24,999 bases of DNA. It comes from Thiobacillus denitrificans (lineage in GTDB: Bacteria > Pseudomonadota > Gammaproteobacteria > Burkholderiales > Thiobacillaceae). The stretch is taken from contig DILD01000077.1 of assembly GCA_002424845.1 (NCBI GenBank), forward strand, positions 1 through 24,999. Reading direction: 5' to 3'. The position numbers and the translations under genes are program-made. Below, piece by piece: positions 7,303 through 18,170 of this stretch (position 1 is its first letter; each line of letters begins with the position of its first letter). The notes under the pieces are model-generated. The model did no database searches and was not told the DNA's origin. It saw only the letters and a program-made list of their open reading frames with translations.

Positions 7303-7545
7303 TTGCGAGCAACCTTTCTACCTGACATGTAGGTGATCCGTAAAAAGCCGACCCCAACGGGGGCTCGCAACTGGCAACACCAAAATCACGCTTGCCGGAT
7401 ACCGAGCCGATGGCCATCATAACCAAAAGTGTTAAAAATGCAAATAAATATAACGCTTGCGCAAAAAATCATGAAAATCGTTGCTTTTGTGCCGTGCCAA
7501 GCCCAAACCATCGACAGCCACACAAAAAAATGTTAAAAATAGTAA
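7303..7545. promoter_or_regulatory. Divergent promoter region of the signalling island
   Basis: This 243-bp gap separates the leftward GTPase operon from the rightward regulator-kinase operon, so promoters in both directions must lie here or be absent. The half nearest the rightward genes (about 7420-7545) is markedly AT-rich against GC-rich surroundings. TGTTAAAAAT occurs twice, at 7430-7439 and 7531-7540. I could not pick a convincing -35/-10 pair or a sigma-54 site. Confidence 0.5.
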
Positions 7546-8196
7546 ATGTGGAAACTAGCCGACGCAGCCATGCAGCCAAAGTTCAACTTTTACACGACCC
7601 GGGAAGCCGCCAAAAAATTGGGGGTGTCGATCACGACCATTCAGCTTTGGGTGGAATCGGGGGTTTTGTCAGCGTGGAAAACCGCAGGCGGCCATCGGCG
7701 CATTCCCAGCGAGGCGATCGATGTCATGCTGGCCGGACAGCAGTCCGCCGTCGACGAAGAGCGGGCGCCGTATCCGCACAATGTCGTCATCGTGGAAGAC
7801 GAGCCGGTCCAGCGTGAGATGTACAAGATCAAGTTTGCCGAATGGAAGCTGCCGGTGAACCTTTATCTGGCTGAGGATGGCTTCGACGGCCTGGTCATGG
7901 CCGGGAAATACGCTCCCGATCTGGTGATTACCGATTTGTCGATGCCCGGCATGGATGGCTTCGAAATGATTCGGCGCCTGTTGCGCAGCAACGAAGTGCA
8001 TATTCCCGCGATCATGGCGGTGACTGCGCTTAGCCCCCAGGAAATCGAGGCCAACGGCGGGCTGCCGGATGCCATCCCCGTCTACGCCAAGCCGATTCCG
8101 CTTGGCGTGCTGAAACTGATCGTCGAACGCGCCCTGCATCGTTCCAGCCAGCCCAGTCCAGCCGCCCCGGTCAAGCACCTGCGCGCACAGCAATAA
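7546..8196 (+). CDS. MerR-like helix-turn-helix fused to a receiver domain
   Basis: Residues ~13-60 (FNFYTTREAAKKLGVSITTIQLWVESGVLSAWKTAGGHRRIP) are a MerR/excisionase-type HTH with the typical 'TAGGHRRI' wing. Residues ~82-205 are a receiver: VVIVEDEPVQ, phosphorylatable Asp in VITDLSMPGMDG, and Lys in PVYAKPI. The HTH comes before the receiver, opposite to most response regulators. A DNA-binding regulator controlled by the two hybrid kinases encoded downstream is the natural reading. Two starts are possible, ATG 7546 and ATG 7570; neither has a clear ribosome-binding site, and the conserved part begins after both. The next gene starts 3 bases after the stop. Confidence 0.85.
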   Translation: MWKLADAAMQPKFNFYTTREAAKKLGVSITTIQLWVESGVLSAWKTAGGHRRIPSEAIDVMLAGQQSAVDEERAPYPHNVVIVEDEPVQREMYKIKFAEWKLPVNLYLAEDGFDGLVMAGKYAPDLVITDLSMPGMDGFEMIRRLLRSNEVHIPAIMAVTALSPQEIEANGGLPDAIPVYAKPIPLGVLKLIVERALHRSSQPSPAAPVKHLRAQQ

Positions 8197-8199
8197 GCC

Positions 8200-11100
8200 A
8201 TGACGTCCGGAAAAATCGATGCCGCCCTGACCCGTTTGCGCGGTGATTTCATCGCAAACCTGCCGGCGCGGCTCGACACCATCGAACGCTTGCTGGTCCA
8301 GCTTGCGCACGGCGACCTGCGCGCCGGCGAGCTGCTGCACCGTGCCGCCCACAATCTGGTGGGCGCCGCCGGCGTACACCGCCTGCCCGACCTCGCGGCG
8401 GCGGCACGCAAGCTGGAAAGCCTCGCCGCCACCCTGCCTCTGGAAGGCCATGTCGACGAGTCCAAACTGCTCGCCCTGCGAATGAGCCTGGACAAGCTGG
8501 TGGAAACGACGGACCGCCCTGTGGACGACCTCATTCCGCTACCGCCGGTTCAGGCATCCATGCGGATATGGGTCGTGGATGACGATGCGGATCAGGCAGC
8601 CTGGTTGCGCTCGATGCTGGAAGAGGCCGGCTATCAGGTCGAAACCTTCGACCAGCTTGACGCGTGTCGCGCAGCCTGCGGTCACGGCGATAAGCCGTCG
8701 GCGATCATCATGGACATGATGTTTCCCGAGGGGCGCGACGCAGGGGTGGATTTCATCCGCGAGATCAGGGCGCAGTGCTTCGACGACGTGCCGGTCGTCT
8801 TCCTCTCGGGGCGAGACGATATCGAGGCCAAACTTGCCGCCTACCGGGCCGGCGCGGCCCGCTACCTGACCAAGCCGGTACAAAACAGCGCCCTGTTACG
8901 GGTCCTGGCCGGGCTGGACACCCTGGTTCCGGACCGCCCCGCGCGGGTGCTGGTGGTGGACGACGAGCCGGATCAACTGGCGGCCTGCGCCCTGATGCTG
9001 CGCCAGGCCGGGATGGACGTGCGCGAAAGCGCCAACCCGCTCGAGGTGCCAGACCTGCTGGAAGGCTTTGCGGCCGAGGCACTGGTGCTGGATATCAGCA
9101 TGCCGCAGTGTACCGGGCCTGAACTGGCGGCCATCCTGCACGGCGACGGCCGGCGCGACCCGCCCCCCATCCTCTATCTGTCGGAAGCAGCGGACGATTC
9201 CAGACAGATTACCGCATTCGACCAGGGCGGCCAGCATGTCCTGACCAAACCGGTCGATCCGCGCCAGCTGGTCACGGCGGTGAACCTGCTCGCACAGCGC
9301 CACCGGCGGATGCAGGAACAGCTTGAAACCCTGCGCACCTCGCTCTACGAGCGCGAACGCCAGCAGCACGCGCTGGACGCCCATGCCATCGTCAGCATCA
9401 CCGACAGCCAGGGCAACATCCTTTATGCCAACGACAAGTTCTGCGAAGCCAGCGGCTACAGCCGCCAGGAACTGCTGGGACAAAATCACCGCATGATCAA
9501 GTCGGGCGTGCACCCGCCCGAGTTCTACGCCGGGATGTGGCGCACCATCACGCGTGGCGTGATCTGGCATGGCGAAGTATGCAACCGGCGCAAGGATGGC
9601 GGCCTGCAATGGGTGGAAACCAGCATCGTGCCGTTTCTCGGCGCCGGCGGAAAACCCTACCAATACATTTCCATCCGTACCGATATCACCCGCGTCAAGG
9701 AAGCCGAACAGCGACTCGCCTACAGCCAGGCCTACGCCAATATCGGCACCTGGGACTGGAACATCCAGACCGGCGAACTGTTCTGGTCGGATCGGATCGC
9801 CCCCCTGTTCGGTCACTCCGAGGGCCTGCTGGAAACCCGCTACGAAAACTTCATCGCCTCGGTGCATCCGGACGACCGGGAAAAAGTGATCCAAGCCGTG
9901 CAGGCCTGTGTCGAACAGGGCGCCGAATACCATATCGAGCACCGCTGCGTATGGCCGGACGGCTCCGTTCACTGGCTGCTCGAACGCGGTGATGTGATGC
10001 GCGATGCCGCGGGCAAGGCCCTGCACATGCTGGGCGTGGTGCAGGACATCAACGAGCGCAAACGGGCCGAGGCCGCCCTCGAGGACAGTCGCTCGCGGCT
10101 GGAAGAGGCCCAGCACCTGGCCCGGCTGGGCAACTGGTCGGTCGACCTCGCAACGGGGAAAATCACCTGGTCGAAAGAGGTTTACGGACTGTTCGGTCGC
10201 CATCCGGACCATTACGCCCCGACACTTGAGCGTTATTACAGCGAGCTTATCCATCCGGACGATGTGGCCGACGTGCAGGCGGCCCAGCAACGCACCATTG
10301 AAAACGGGGCCTCGCAAAGCGTCGACCACCGCATCCGGTGGCCCGACGGCGCCACACGCTGGGTTCATCTGGAAGGCTATACCGAACAGGATGCCCTTGG
10401 ACACCCCAGGTTGCTGGTGGGCACGGTGCAGGACATCACCGAGCGAAAGATGACCCTGCTGGCCCTGGAAGAAAGCCGCGCACGCCTCGAAGAGGCGCAA
10501 ACGCTGGCCAAGCTGGGGCACTGGACGGCCGACTTCAGCAACGGCGAACTGCAATGGTCGGATGAAGTCTTCCGCATTTTCGGCCACGAGCCCGCGAGCT
10601 TCACGCCCAGTATCGAGGCCTTTCATCGGGCCGTCCATCCGGACGACCTCGAACAGATCAACGAAAGCCAGCGCCGCGCCGCCGAAACCGGCATCCAGGA
10701 TATCGTGCACCGCATCGTGCGGCCGGACGGTGCATTACGCTACGTCCACGAACTGGCCCGCGCGGAAACCGATGCCAACGGCCGGATCCTGCGCATGACC
10801 GGCACCGTGCAGGATGTGACCGAACTCAAGCAAACCGAACACGCCATGCAGCAGGCCAAGGAAGCCGCCGAAGCCGCCAGCCGTGCCAAGAGCGAGTTTC
10901 TCGCCAGCATGAGCCACGAACTGCGGACGCCGCTCAATTCCATTCTCGGCTTTTCCCAGCTTTTCGGAATGGATCCCGCCGTGCCGGAAAAATCCAGGGA
11001 GCACGCCCGGGAAATTTCGCGCGCCGGCCAGCACCTGCTGACCCTGGTCAACGACCTCATCGATCTGGCGCGCATCGAGGCCGGCAAGCTTGAGCTTTTC

Positions 11101-12006
11101 CCCACGTCCGTCAGCGTGAAGGCGGTGGTGAAAGACAGCCTGGCCATGGTCACCCCGATCGCCGTCGAACGCGGCATCACGCTCATCGATGCCACGTGCT
11201 GCGACGAAAACCAGGGGCTCATGGTGCGGGCCGATTACACCCGGCTGCAGCAGATTCTGATCAACCTGCTCGCCAACGCCATCAAATACAACCGGCCGGC
11301 GGGTTCGGTCCACATGGCCTGCCGTGCCCGGGATGGACGGGTGCGCATTGCCATCACCGACACCGGCTTGGGCATCCCGGCACACAAGCAGTCGCGCATG
11401 TTCAGTTCATTCGACCGGCTCGGGGCGGAACGCGGCCAGGTGGAAGGCAGCGGGATCGGTCTCGTCATCACCCGGCGCATCGCCGAAGCCATGGGCGGCA
11501 GCATCGGTTTTGAAAGCATCGAAGGGGAAGGCAGCACATTCTGGGTGGAATTCCCGATCACGCTGGCTGACGCCGCCTCGACCGAGCCCCCCCCCGCTCA
11601 GGACGTCCCCCGTGCGCACACCGCAACCGCTTCCGTGCTTTATATCGAAGACAATCCGATGAACCAGCGGCTCATGCAGCAGATTTTCACAGTCCGCAAG
11701 AATCTGGTGCTGCACACCGTGCATACGGCCGAAATCGGTATCCAGCTGGCGCGCGTCGATTCGCCGGCCCTGATCCTGATGGACATCAACCTGCCCGGCA
11801 TGGACGGTTACGCCGCGCTGGAAATACTCAAAGCCGACCCCAAGACGGCCGGCATTCCCGTGGCCGCGGTCTCCGCCAATGCCATGAAGGGAGACGAGCA
11901 ACGCGGGCTCGACGCCGGTTTTGCCGCCTATCTCGCCAAGCCGATCGACATTCCCTTGCTGTTCAAAACGGTCGACCGGCTGATTGAAACGGGCGGCCAC
12001 GCATGA
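8200..12006 (+). CDS. Hybrid histidine kinase: Hpt-REC-REC-PASx4-HisKA-HATPase-REC
   Basis: The 1268-aa protein begins with an Hpt domain (His51 in AAHNLVGAAG), then two receivers (MRIWVVDDD from 121, Asp172; RVLVVDDEP from 249, Asp298). Four PAS domains follow, starting near 395, 508, 634 and 764; the last three share the ARLGNWSVD/IGTWDWN type opening and 'HPDD' motif of PAS_3 and look like internal duplications. HisKA has His906 in SMSHELRTP; the HATPase has DTGLGIP and GSGIGL; a final receiver has Asp1195 in LMDINLPGMDG. There is no membrane segment, so it should sense a cytosolic signal. Putting Hpt and two receivers ahead of the sensor region is unusual and suggests a complete phosphorelay in one chain. 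It is the second gene of the rightward operon, 3 bases after the HTH-receiver gene. Confidence 0.9.
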   Translation: MTSGKIDAALTRLRGDFIANLPARLDTIERLLVQLAHGDLRAGELLHRAAHNLVGAAGVHRLPDLAAAARKLESLAATLPLEGHVDESKLLALRMSLDKLVETTDRPVDDLIPLPPVQASMRIWVVDDDADQAAWLRSMLEEAGYQVETFDQLDACRAACGHGDKPSAIIMDMMFPEGRDAGVDFIREIRAQCFDDVPVVFLSGRDDIEAKLAAYRAGAARYLTKPVQNSALLRVLAGLDTLVPDRPARVLVVDDEPDQLAACALMLRQAGMDVRESANPLEVPDLLEGFAAEALVLDISMPQCTGPELAAILHGDGRRDPPPILYLSEAADDSRQITAFDQGGQHVLTKPVDPRQLVTAVNLLAQRHRRMQEQLETLRTSLYERERQQHALDAHAIVSITDSQGNILYANDKFCEASGYSRQELLGQNHRMIKSGVHPPEFYAGMWRTITRGVIWHGEVCNRRKDGGLQWVETSIVPFLGAGGKPYQYISIRTDITRVKEAEQRLAYSQAYANIGTWDWNIQTGELFWSDRIAPLFGHSEGLLETRYENFIASVHPDDREKVIQAVQACVEQGAEYHIEHRCVWPDGSVHWLLERGDVMRDAAGKALHMLGVVQDINERKRAEAALEDSRSRLEEAQHLARLGNWSVDLATGKITWSKEVYGLFGRHPDHYAPTLERYYSELIHPDDVADVQAAQQRTIENGASQSVDHRIRWPDGATRWVHLEGYTEQDALGHPRLLVGTVQDITERKMTLLALEESRARLEEAQTLAKLGHWTADFSNGELQWSDEVFRIFGHEPASFTPSIEAFHRAVHPDDLEQINESQRRAAETGIQDIVHRIVRPDGALRYVHELARAETDANGRILRMTGTVQDVTELKQTEHAMQQAKEAAEAASRAKSEFLASMSHELRTPLNSILGFSQLFGMDPAVPEKSREHAREISRAGQHLLTLVNDLIDLARIEAGKLELFPTSVSVKAVVKDSLAMVTPIAVERGITLIDATCCDENQGLMVRADYTRLQQILINLLANAIKYNRPAGSVHMACRARDGRVRIAITDTGLGIPAHKQSRMFSSFDRLGAERGQVEGSGIGLVITRRIAEAMGGSIGFESIEGEGSTFWVEFPITLADAASTEPPPAQDVPRAHTATASVLYIEDNPMNQRLMQQIFTVRKNLVLHTVHTAEIGIQLARVDSPALILMDINLPGMDGYAALEILKADPKTAGIPVAAVSANAMKGDEQRGLDAGFAAYLAKPIDIPLLFKTVDRLIETGGHA

Positions 12007-12055
12007 AACGGGCACCCCTGCCGCGCGGCATCCATGTCCCGCCGGAAGAACGGCC

Positions 12056-15660
<3,605 letters not shown>

Positions 15661-15664
<4 letters not shown>

Positions 15665-15976
15665 CCTGCCCACCCGACCACTCGACCGCACCTTCACCCG
15701 CCCCCTCCGCCGTGGTGGAGGCCCGCGCCGGCAGCGACGACAAAACCGGCACCGCGACGGCGCTCAGGAAAAAACCCAAAGATCCCACCGAAGCCGTCCA
15801 GCTGCCGATTTACGCATGGTTGAGCGAAGCTGCCGCCGCCTACCTGCCGATCAACGACACCCCCGTCGCGCGGCTTGAGTTGGATGGCGAAACCGACGTC
15901 GACACCATCAGCCGCCGCCTGCCGGAACTACGAGGTACGAGGGCTGTGCCGCAAGAGAATGTGGGAAGCCGAATAA
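15661..15976 (+). pseudogene. Chimeric remnant: start of addA joined to end of addB
   Basis: The first ~27 codons (PDHSTAPSPAPSAVVEARAGSDDKT) align with the start of the addA gene at 24659 (PLDTATALSPARSAVVEACAGSGKT). From DDKTG on (15739) the frame follows the end of the addB gene (DYKTGAALSLKKK), sharing EAVQLP, YAWL, EAAAAYLPIN, GETDVD and SRRLPEL. After SRRLPEL about 25 codons are missing, and the end (GLCRKRMWEAE then TAA at 15974-15976) continues in another frame, matching GLCRKGMWNE of addB. The P-loop is broken (GSDDKT), and the nuclease aspartates and three Fe-S cysteines are lost, so no function is expected. The switch point lies where both parents encode K-T after a GC-rich stretch. 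The open frame runs on to 16032 but homology stops at 15976. Confidence 0.85.
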
Positions 15977-15981
15977 AAAAT

Positions 15982-16010
15982 TTGCCACAGCCCCTTGCGC
16001 GTAATAACAT
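15982..16010 (+). promoter_or_regulatory. Probable sigma-70 promoter of mazEF
   Basis: TTGCCA (15982-15987) and TAACAT (16005-16010) are separated by 17 bases, 36 bases upstream of the mazE start. It begins right after the end of the addB remnant. GGAG lies about 8 bases before the mazE ATG. Confidence 0.45.
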
Positions 16011-16045
16011 TGTTTTAACTTGTCTGGGCTGAATGGAGTTAAACG

Positions 16046-16282
16046 ATGCGCATCAATCTGGTTAAAGTCGGCAACTCGAAGGGCGTCATCATCCCCGCCG
16101 CCATCCTCGCCTCGTGCGGCCTGAAAGACGCCGTCGATCTGCAAATCAAGGGCAAAAAACTCGTCATCGAAGCCCTCAAACAGCCGCGTTCTGGCTGGTT
16201 CGATGGCTACCAAGCCGAAAACGACGAATCCGTACTCGATAGTATTCCGCTGGATGAAGGCGACGACGAATGGGTGTGGTAA
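16046..16282 (+). CDS. mazE: MazE-like antitoxin (AbrB/SpoVT fold)
   Basis: The 78-aa protein starts MRINLVKVGNSKGVIIPAAIL, the swapped-hairpin DNA-binding motif of MazE/AbrB antitoxins. The acidic C-terminus (AENDESVLDSIPLDEGDDEWVW) is the expected flexible toxin-binding tail. Family role: neutralises MazF and represses its own operon with MazF. It overlaps mazF by 13 bases, the usual coupling. The ATG at 16046 has GGAG upstream and begins exactly at the conserved motif. Confidence 0.9.
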   Translation: MRINLVKVGNSKGVIIPAAILASCGLKDAVDLQIKGKKLVIEALKQPRSGWFDGYQAENDESVLDSIPLDEGDDEWVW

Positions 16283-16584
16283 AGCGCGGCGACGTCTACT
16301 GGGTCAACCTCGACCCCACCGTCGGCAGCGAAATCCAGAAAACCCGCCCCTGCCTGATCGTCTCCCCCGATGACATGAACGCCGCCCTGCCGCGCGTCCT
16401 CATCGCCCCGCTCACCAGCGCCGGCCAGCCGCTCGGCTGCCGCCCAGAAGTCGAGCTCAAGGGCAAATCCGCTCGCATCCTGCTGGATCAACTGCGATCC
16501 GTAGACAAACAACGCCTGGGCGGCAAGATGGGGAAAATCGATCTCGCGCTTTGGCATCCGGTGTTGCTGGAGATGTTTGCTTAA
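16270..16584 (+). CDS. mazF: MazF-like endoribonuclease toxin
   Basis: The 104-aa protein carries the MazF/PemK signature RGDVYWVNLDPTVGSEIQKTRPCLIVSPD at its start, then APLTSAG in the RNA-binding strand and LLDQLRSVDKQRL near the end. These include the Arg and Thr/Ser positions implicated in RNA cleavage. Family role: sequence-specific mRNA cleavage when the antitoxin is lost. Length and motifs are complete, so it should be active. The pair lies directly beside the addA/addB scar and would penalise loss of this part of the island. Confidence 0.9.
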   Translation: MGVVKRGDVYWVNLDPTVGSEIQKTRPCLIVSPDDMNAALPRVLIAPLTSAGQPLGCRPEVELKGKSARILLDQLRSVDKQRLGGKMGKIDLALWHPVLLEMFA

Positions 16585-16629
16585 CCGGGTTGCGGTGAAG
16601 GGGAAAAGATTTGCCCCCCCTTGCGGTAT

Positions 16630-17394
16630 TTAAATCCAACGTTCATATTCTTTAGGCAAAAGCTCCATCATTTTTCCAGGGGAAATTACACGGGTGTTAT
16701 AAGTTCGCCCAAACTGATTCAACGTCAAGGCGAGTCGGCGCATGGACCCCAAGCCGCCTTTTGCTTTGGGGTTATGTCTCGCCTCTTTGCTTCGTTTGCC
16801 CGCGGCACCTCTCTTTATTGACCCATCAGCAGCTAGATACAGGCGCTCGGCCAAAGCAAAAAAGCCTCTATGCGACGCGATTTGCTGCCTGCCAATGATT
16901 TGCTCAGCGACTTCTCCCCATGGACTATCCGGTGAACTCAGCGCAATTGCTGCACTGCTGCCATGAATGCGCACCATCCACCACGCTGTTCTGACAATCA
17001 ACCGGTAGTTCTGGCGCTGACCAACCATATTGCCTGGCTGCATGTAGTGGTTAACAGCAAGGGGACTACCAACTGGCTTCTTGCCAGCCTTCTTGCTAAC
17101 CAAGCTGCCAATATATGCAAGTGACAACCAAGCCCACATTCCCGTGTCTCCGAATACAGTATTCAGCTCTGAATCAGGTACCTCGCAAAATACTTCTTCA
17201 TGCAGATACTTGCCCAAGGCGTATGTGGTCTCAAATTTACGGTTTAAATCAATAACGTATGAATGCCTTGCTCTCTCGGAGAAAGCGGGGTCAGCAAGCA
17301 AATGCATTGGCGGGCTGGAGAAATCATCGCCAATGAGCCATTTATGGAATTCAGCAAGGCCAGCGACATTCAGACGCTCAACATAACGGGTCAT
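16630..17394 (-). CDS. DUF6339-like protein of the GHKL-ATPase defence operon
   Basis: The 254-aa protein (MTRYVERLNVAGLAEFHKWLIGDDF...) resembles, from memory, the DUF6339 family found beside GHKL ATPases in defence-like loci. It seems largely helical, with a conserved-looking centre (DTGMWAWLSLAYIGSLVSKKAGK), a basic stretch (KRGAAGKRSKEARHNPKAKGG) and the end GRTYNTRVISPGKMMELLP. No catalytic motif is evident to me. It is the last gene of the leftward operon; its ATG overlaps the previous stop as TAATG, a sign of coupled translation. It faces mazF convergently, only 45 bases away. Confidence 0.65.
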   Translation of the reverse strand: MTRYVERLNVAGLAEFHKWLIGDDFSSPPMHLLADPAFSERARHSYVIDLNRKFETTYALGKYLHEEVFCEVPDSELNTVFGDTGMWAWLSLAYIGSLVSKKAGKKPVGSPLAVNHYMQPGNMVGQRQNYRLIVRTAWWMVRIHGSSAAIALSSPDSPWGEVAEQIIGRQQIASHRGFFALAERLYLAADGSIKRGAAGKRSKEARHNPKAKGGLGSMRRLALTLNQFGRTYNTRVISPGKMMELLPKEYERWI

Positions 17395-18170
17395 TAGTTC
17401 TCTCCTGTAGCTTCAGCCAGCACCGCTTCGATTGATGTGGCCATCTGCCCGCGGCGACAAAAAGCTTTCACACAGTCATCAATCCAAACTTCTTCGTCTG
17501 CCGACTCAGACAAGTCGGTTAATGGATTTACGTTTATCGACGAGAAAAAACGAGCCCAAGGTGCCAGCCACGACCCCTCATCAATCGAGTCTGTCTCCGC
17601 TTCAACCAACTTTGTTGCGATGCAACGAACCACTTCCGGCAAAACAAAACTCAAAAACATTGGGTGGGCAACAGCAGCTTTGGCAGAGCAAAAAAGCTTT
17701 TCTTCAACCAACAAAACAGGATGGTTATCAGCCCCCGAGTCAAGCACCTCTAGTTTCCACAACGGCCCGTTAAGCTGGACGGGTTGAATGCTAACCAAGC
17801 TTGGTGATGAACTGTCTTCGTCTACGGTGCGAATGTTGTCGGCAGCGGCCAGAACTCTGGATGAATCTGCATCATAAAAAACAACCCTAAATCGTATTGA
17901 GGCGTCTGTCGCCAGTTCCGACAAAGCCATCGCTCTAGTATCAAGCTGTTCAATTGTGCCAAGCTCAAAGTACTGGGCTGTTTGCCCAGCTGTCGCGATG
18001 CAAGCAACTTTAGTTGCTGGCGGGAGGCTAATTTTGTTCCGTTCAAAATGTTCTACAAAGAACGTCTTGGCAGTGTCTATATCAAGCATTTTTGCGACCC
18101 GAATAGAGATCGCCCCTTTTTGTATCGCACTGACTTTTGTGGGATTAGATGTCCTGGATATTGTTGGCAT
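17394..18170 (-). CDS. Unknown protein of the GHKL-ATPase operon (258 aa)
   Basis: I recognise no family. The N-terminal part is basic and helical (VSAIQKGAISIRVAKMLDIDTAKTFFVEHF), the middle is strand-rich (SIRFRVVFYDADSSRVLAAADNI, GPLWKLEVLDSGADNHPVLLVEEKLF), and a helical region with AVAHPMFLSFVLPEVVRCIATKLV follows. The C-terminal third is acidic with WLAPWARFFSSINVNPL. Its start overlaps the GHKL gene by 26 bases and has GGAGAG upstream; its end overlaps the next gene by one base. Such close packing suggests that the three products act together, perhaps as a complex. A role as nuclease or scaffold cannot be told from sequence. Confidence 0.7.
   Translation of the reverse strand: MPTISRTSNPTKVSAIQKGAISIRVAKMLDIDTAKTFFVEHFERNKISLPPATKVACIATAGQTAQYFELGTIEQLDTRAMALSELATDASIRFRVVFYDADSSRVLAAADNIRTVDEDSSSPSLVSIQPVQLNGPLWKLEVLDSGADNHPVLLVEEKLFCSAKAAVAHPMFLSFVLPEVVRCIATKLVEAETDSIDEGSWLAPWARFFSSINVNPLTDLSESADEEVWIDDCVKAFCRRGQMATSIEAVLAEATGEN

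Noticed and set aside
7303..7545. Sigma-54 type promoter in the divergent region
   Set aside because: A TGGCAC-like stretch occurs on the minus strand but no TTGC at the required spacing.
8896..10710. Long open frame (604 codons) antisense to the first hybrid kinase
   Set aside because: High GC gives long antisense frames. The product has no recognisable domain, while the plus strand encodes clear receiver and PAS domains across the same bases.
16585..16629. Possible terminator between mazF and the convergent unknown gene (AAGGGG facing CCCCTT)
   Set aside because: Stem is short, the loop is 13 bases and no T-run follows; too weak to call.
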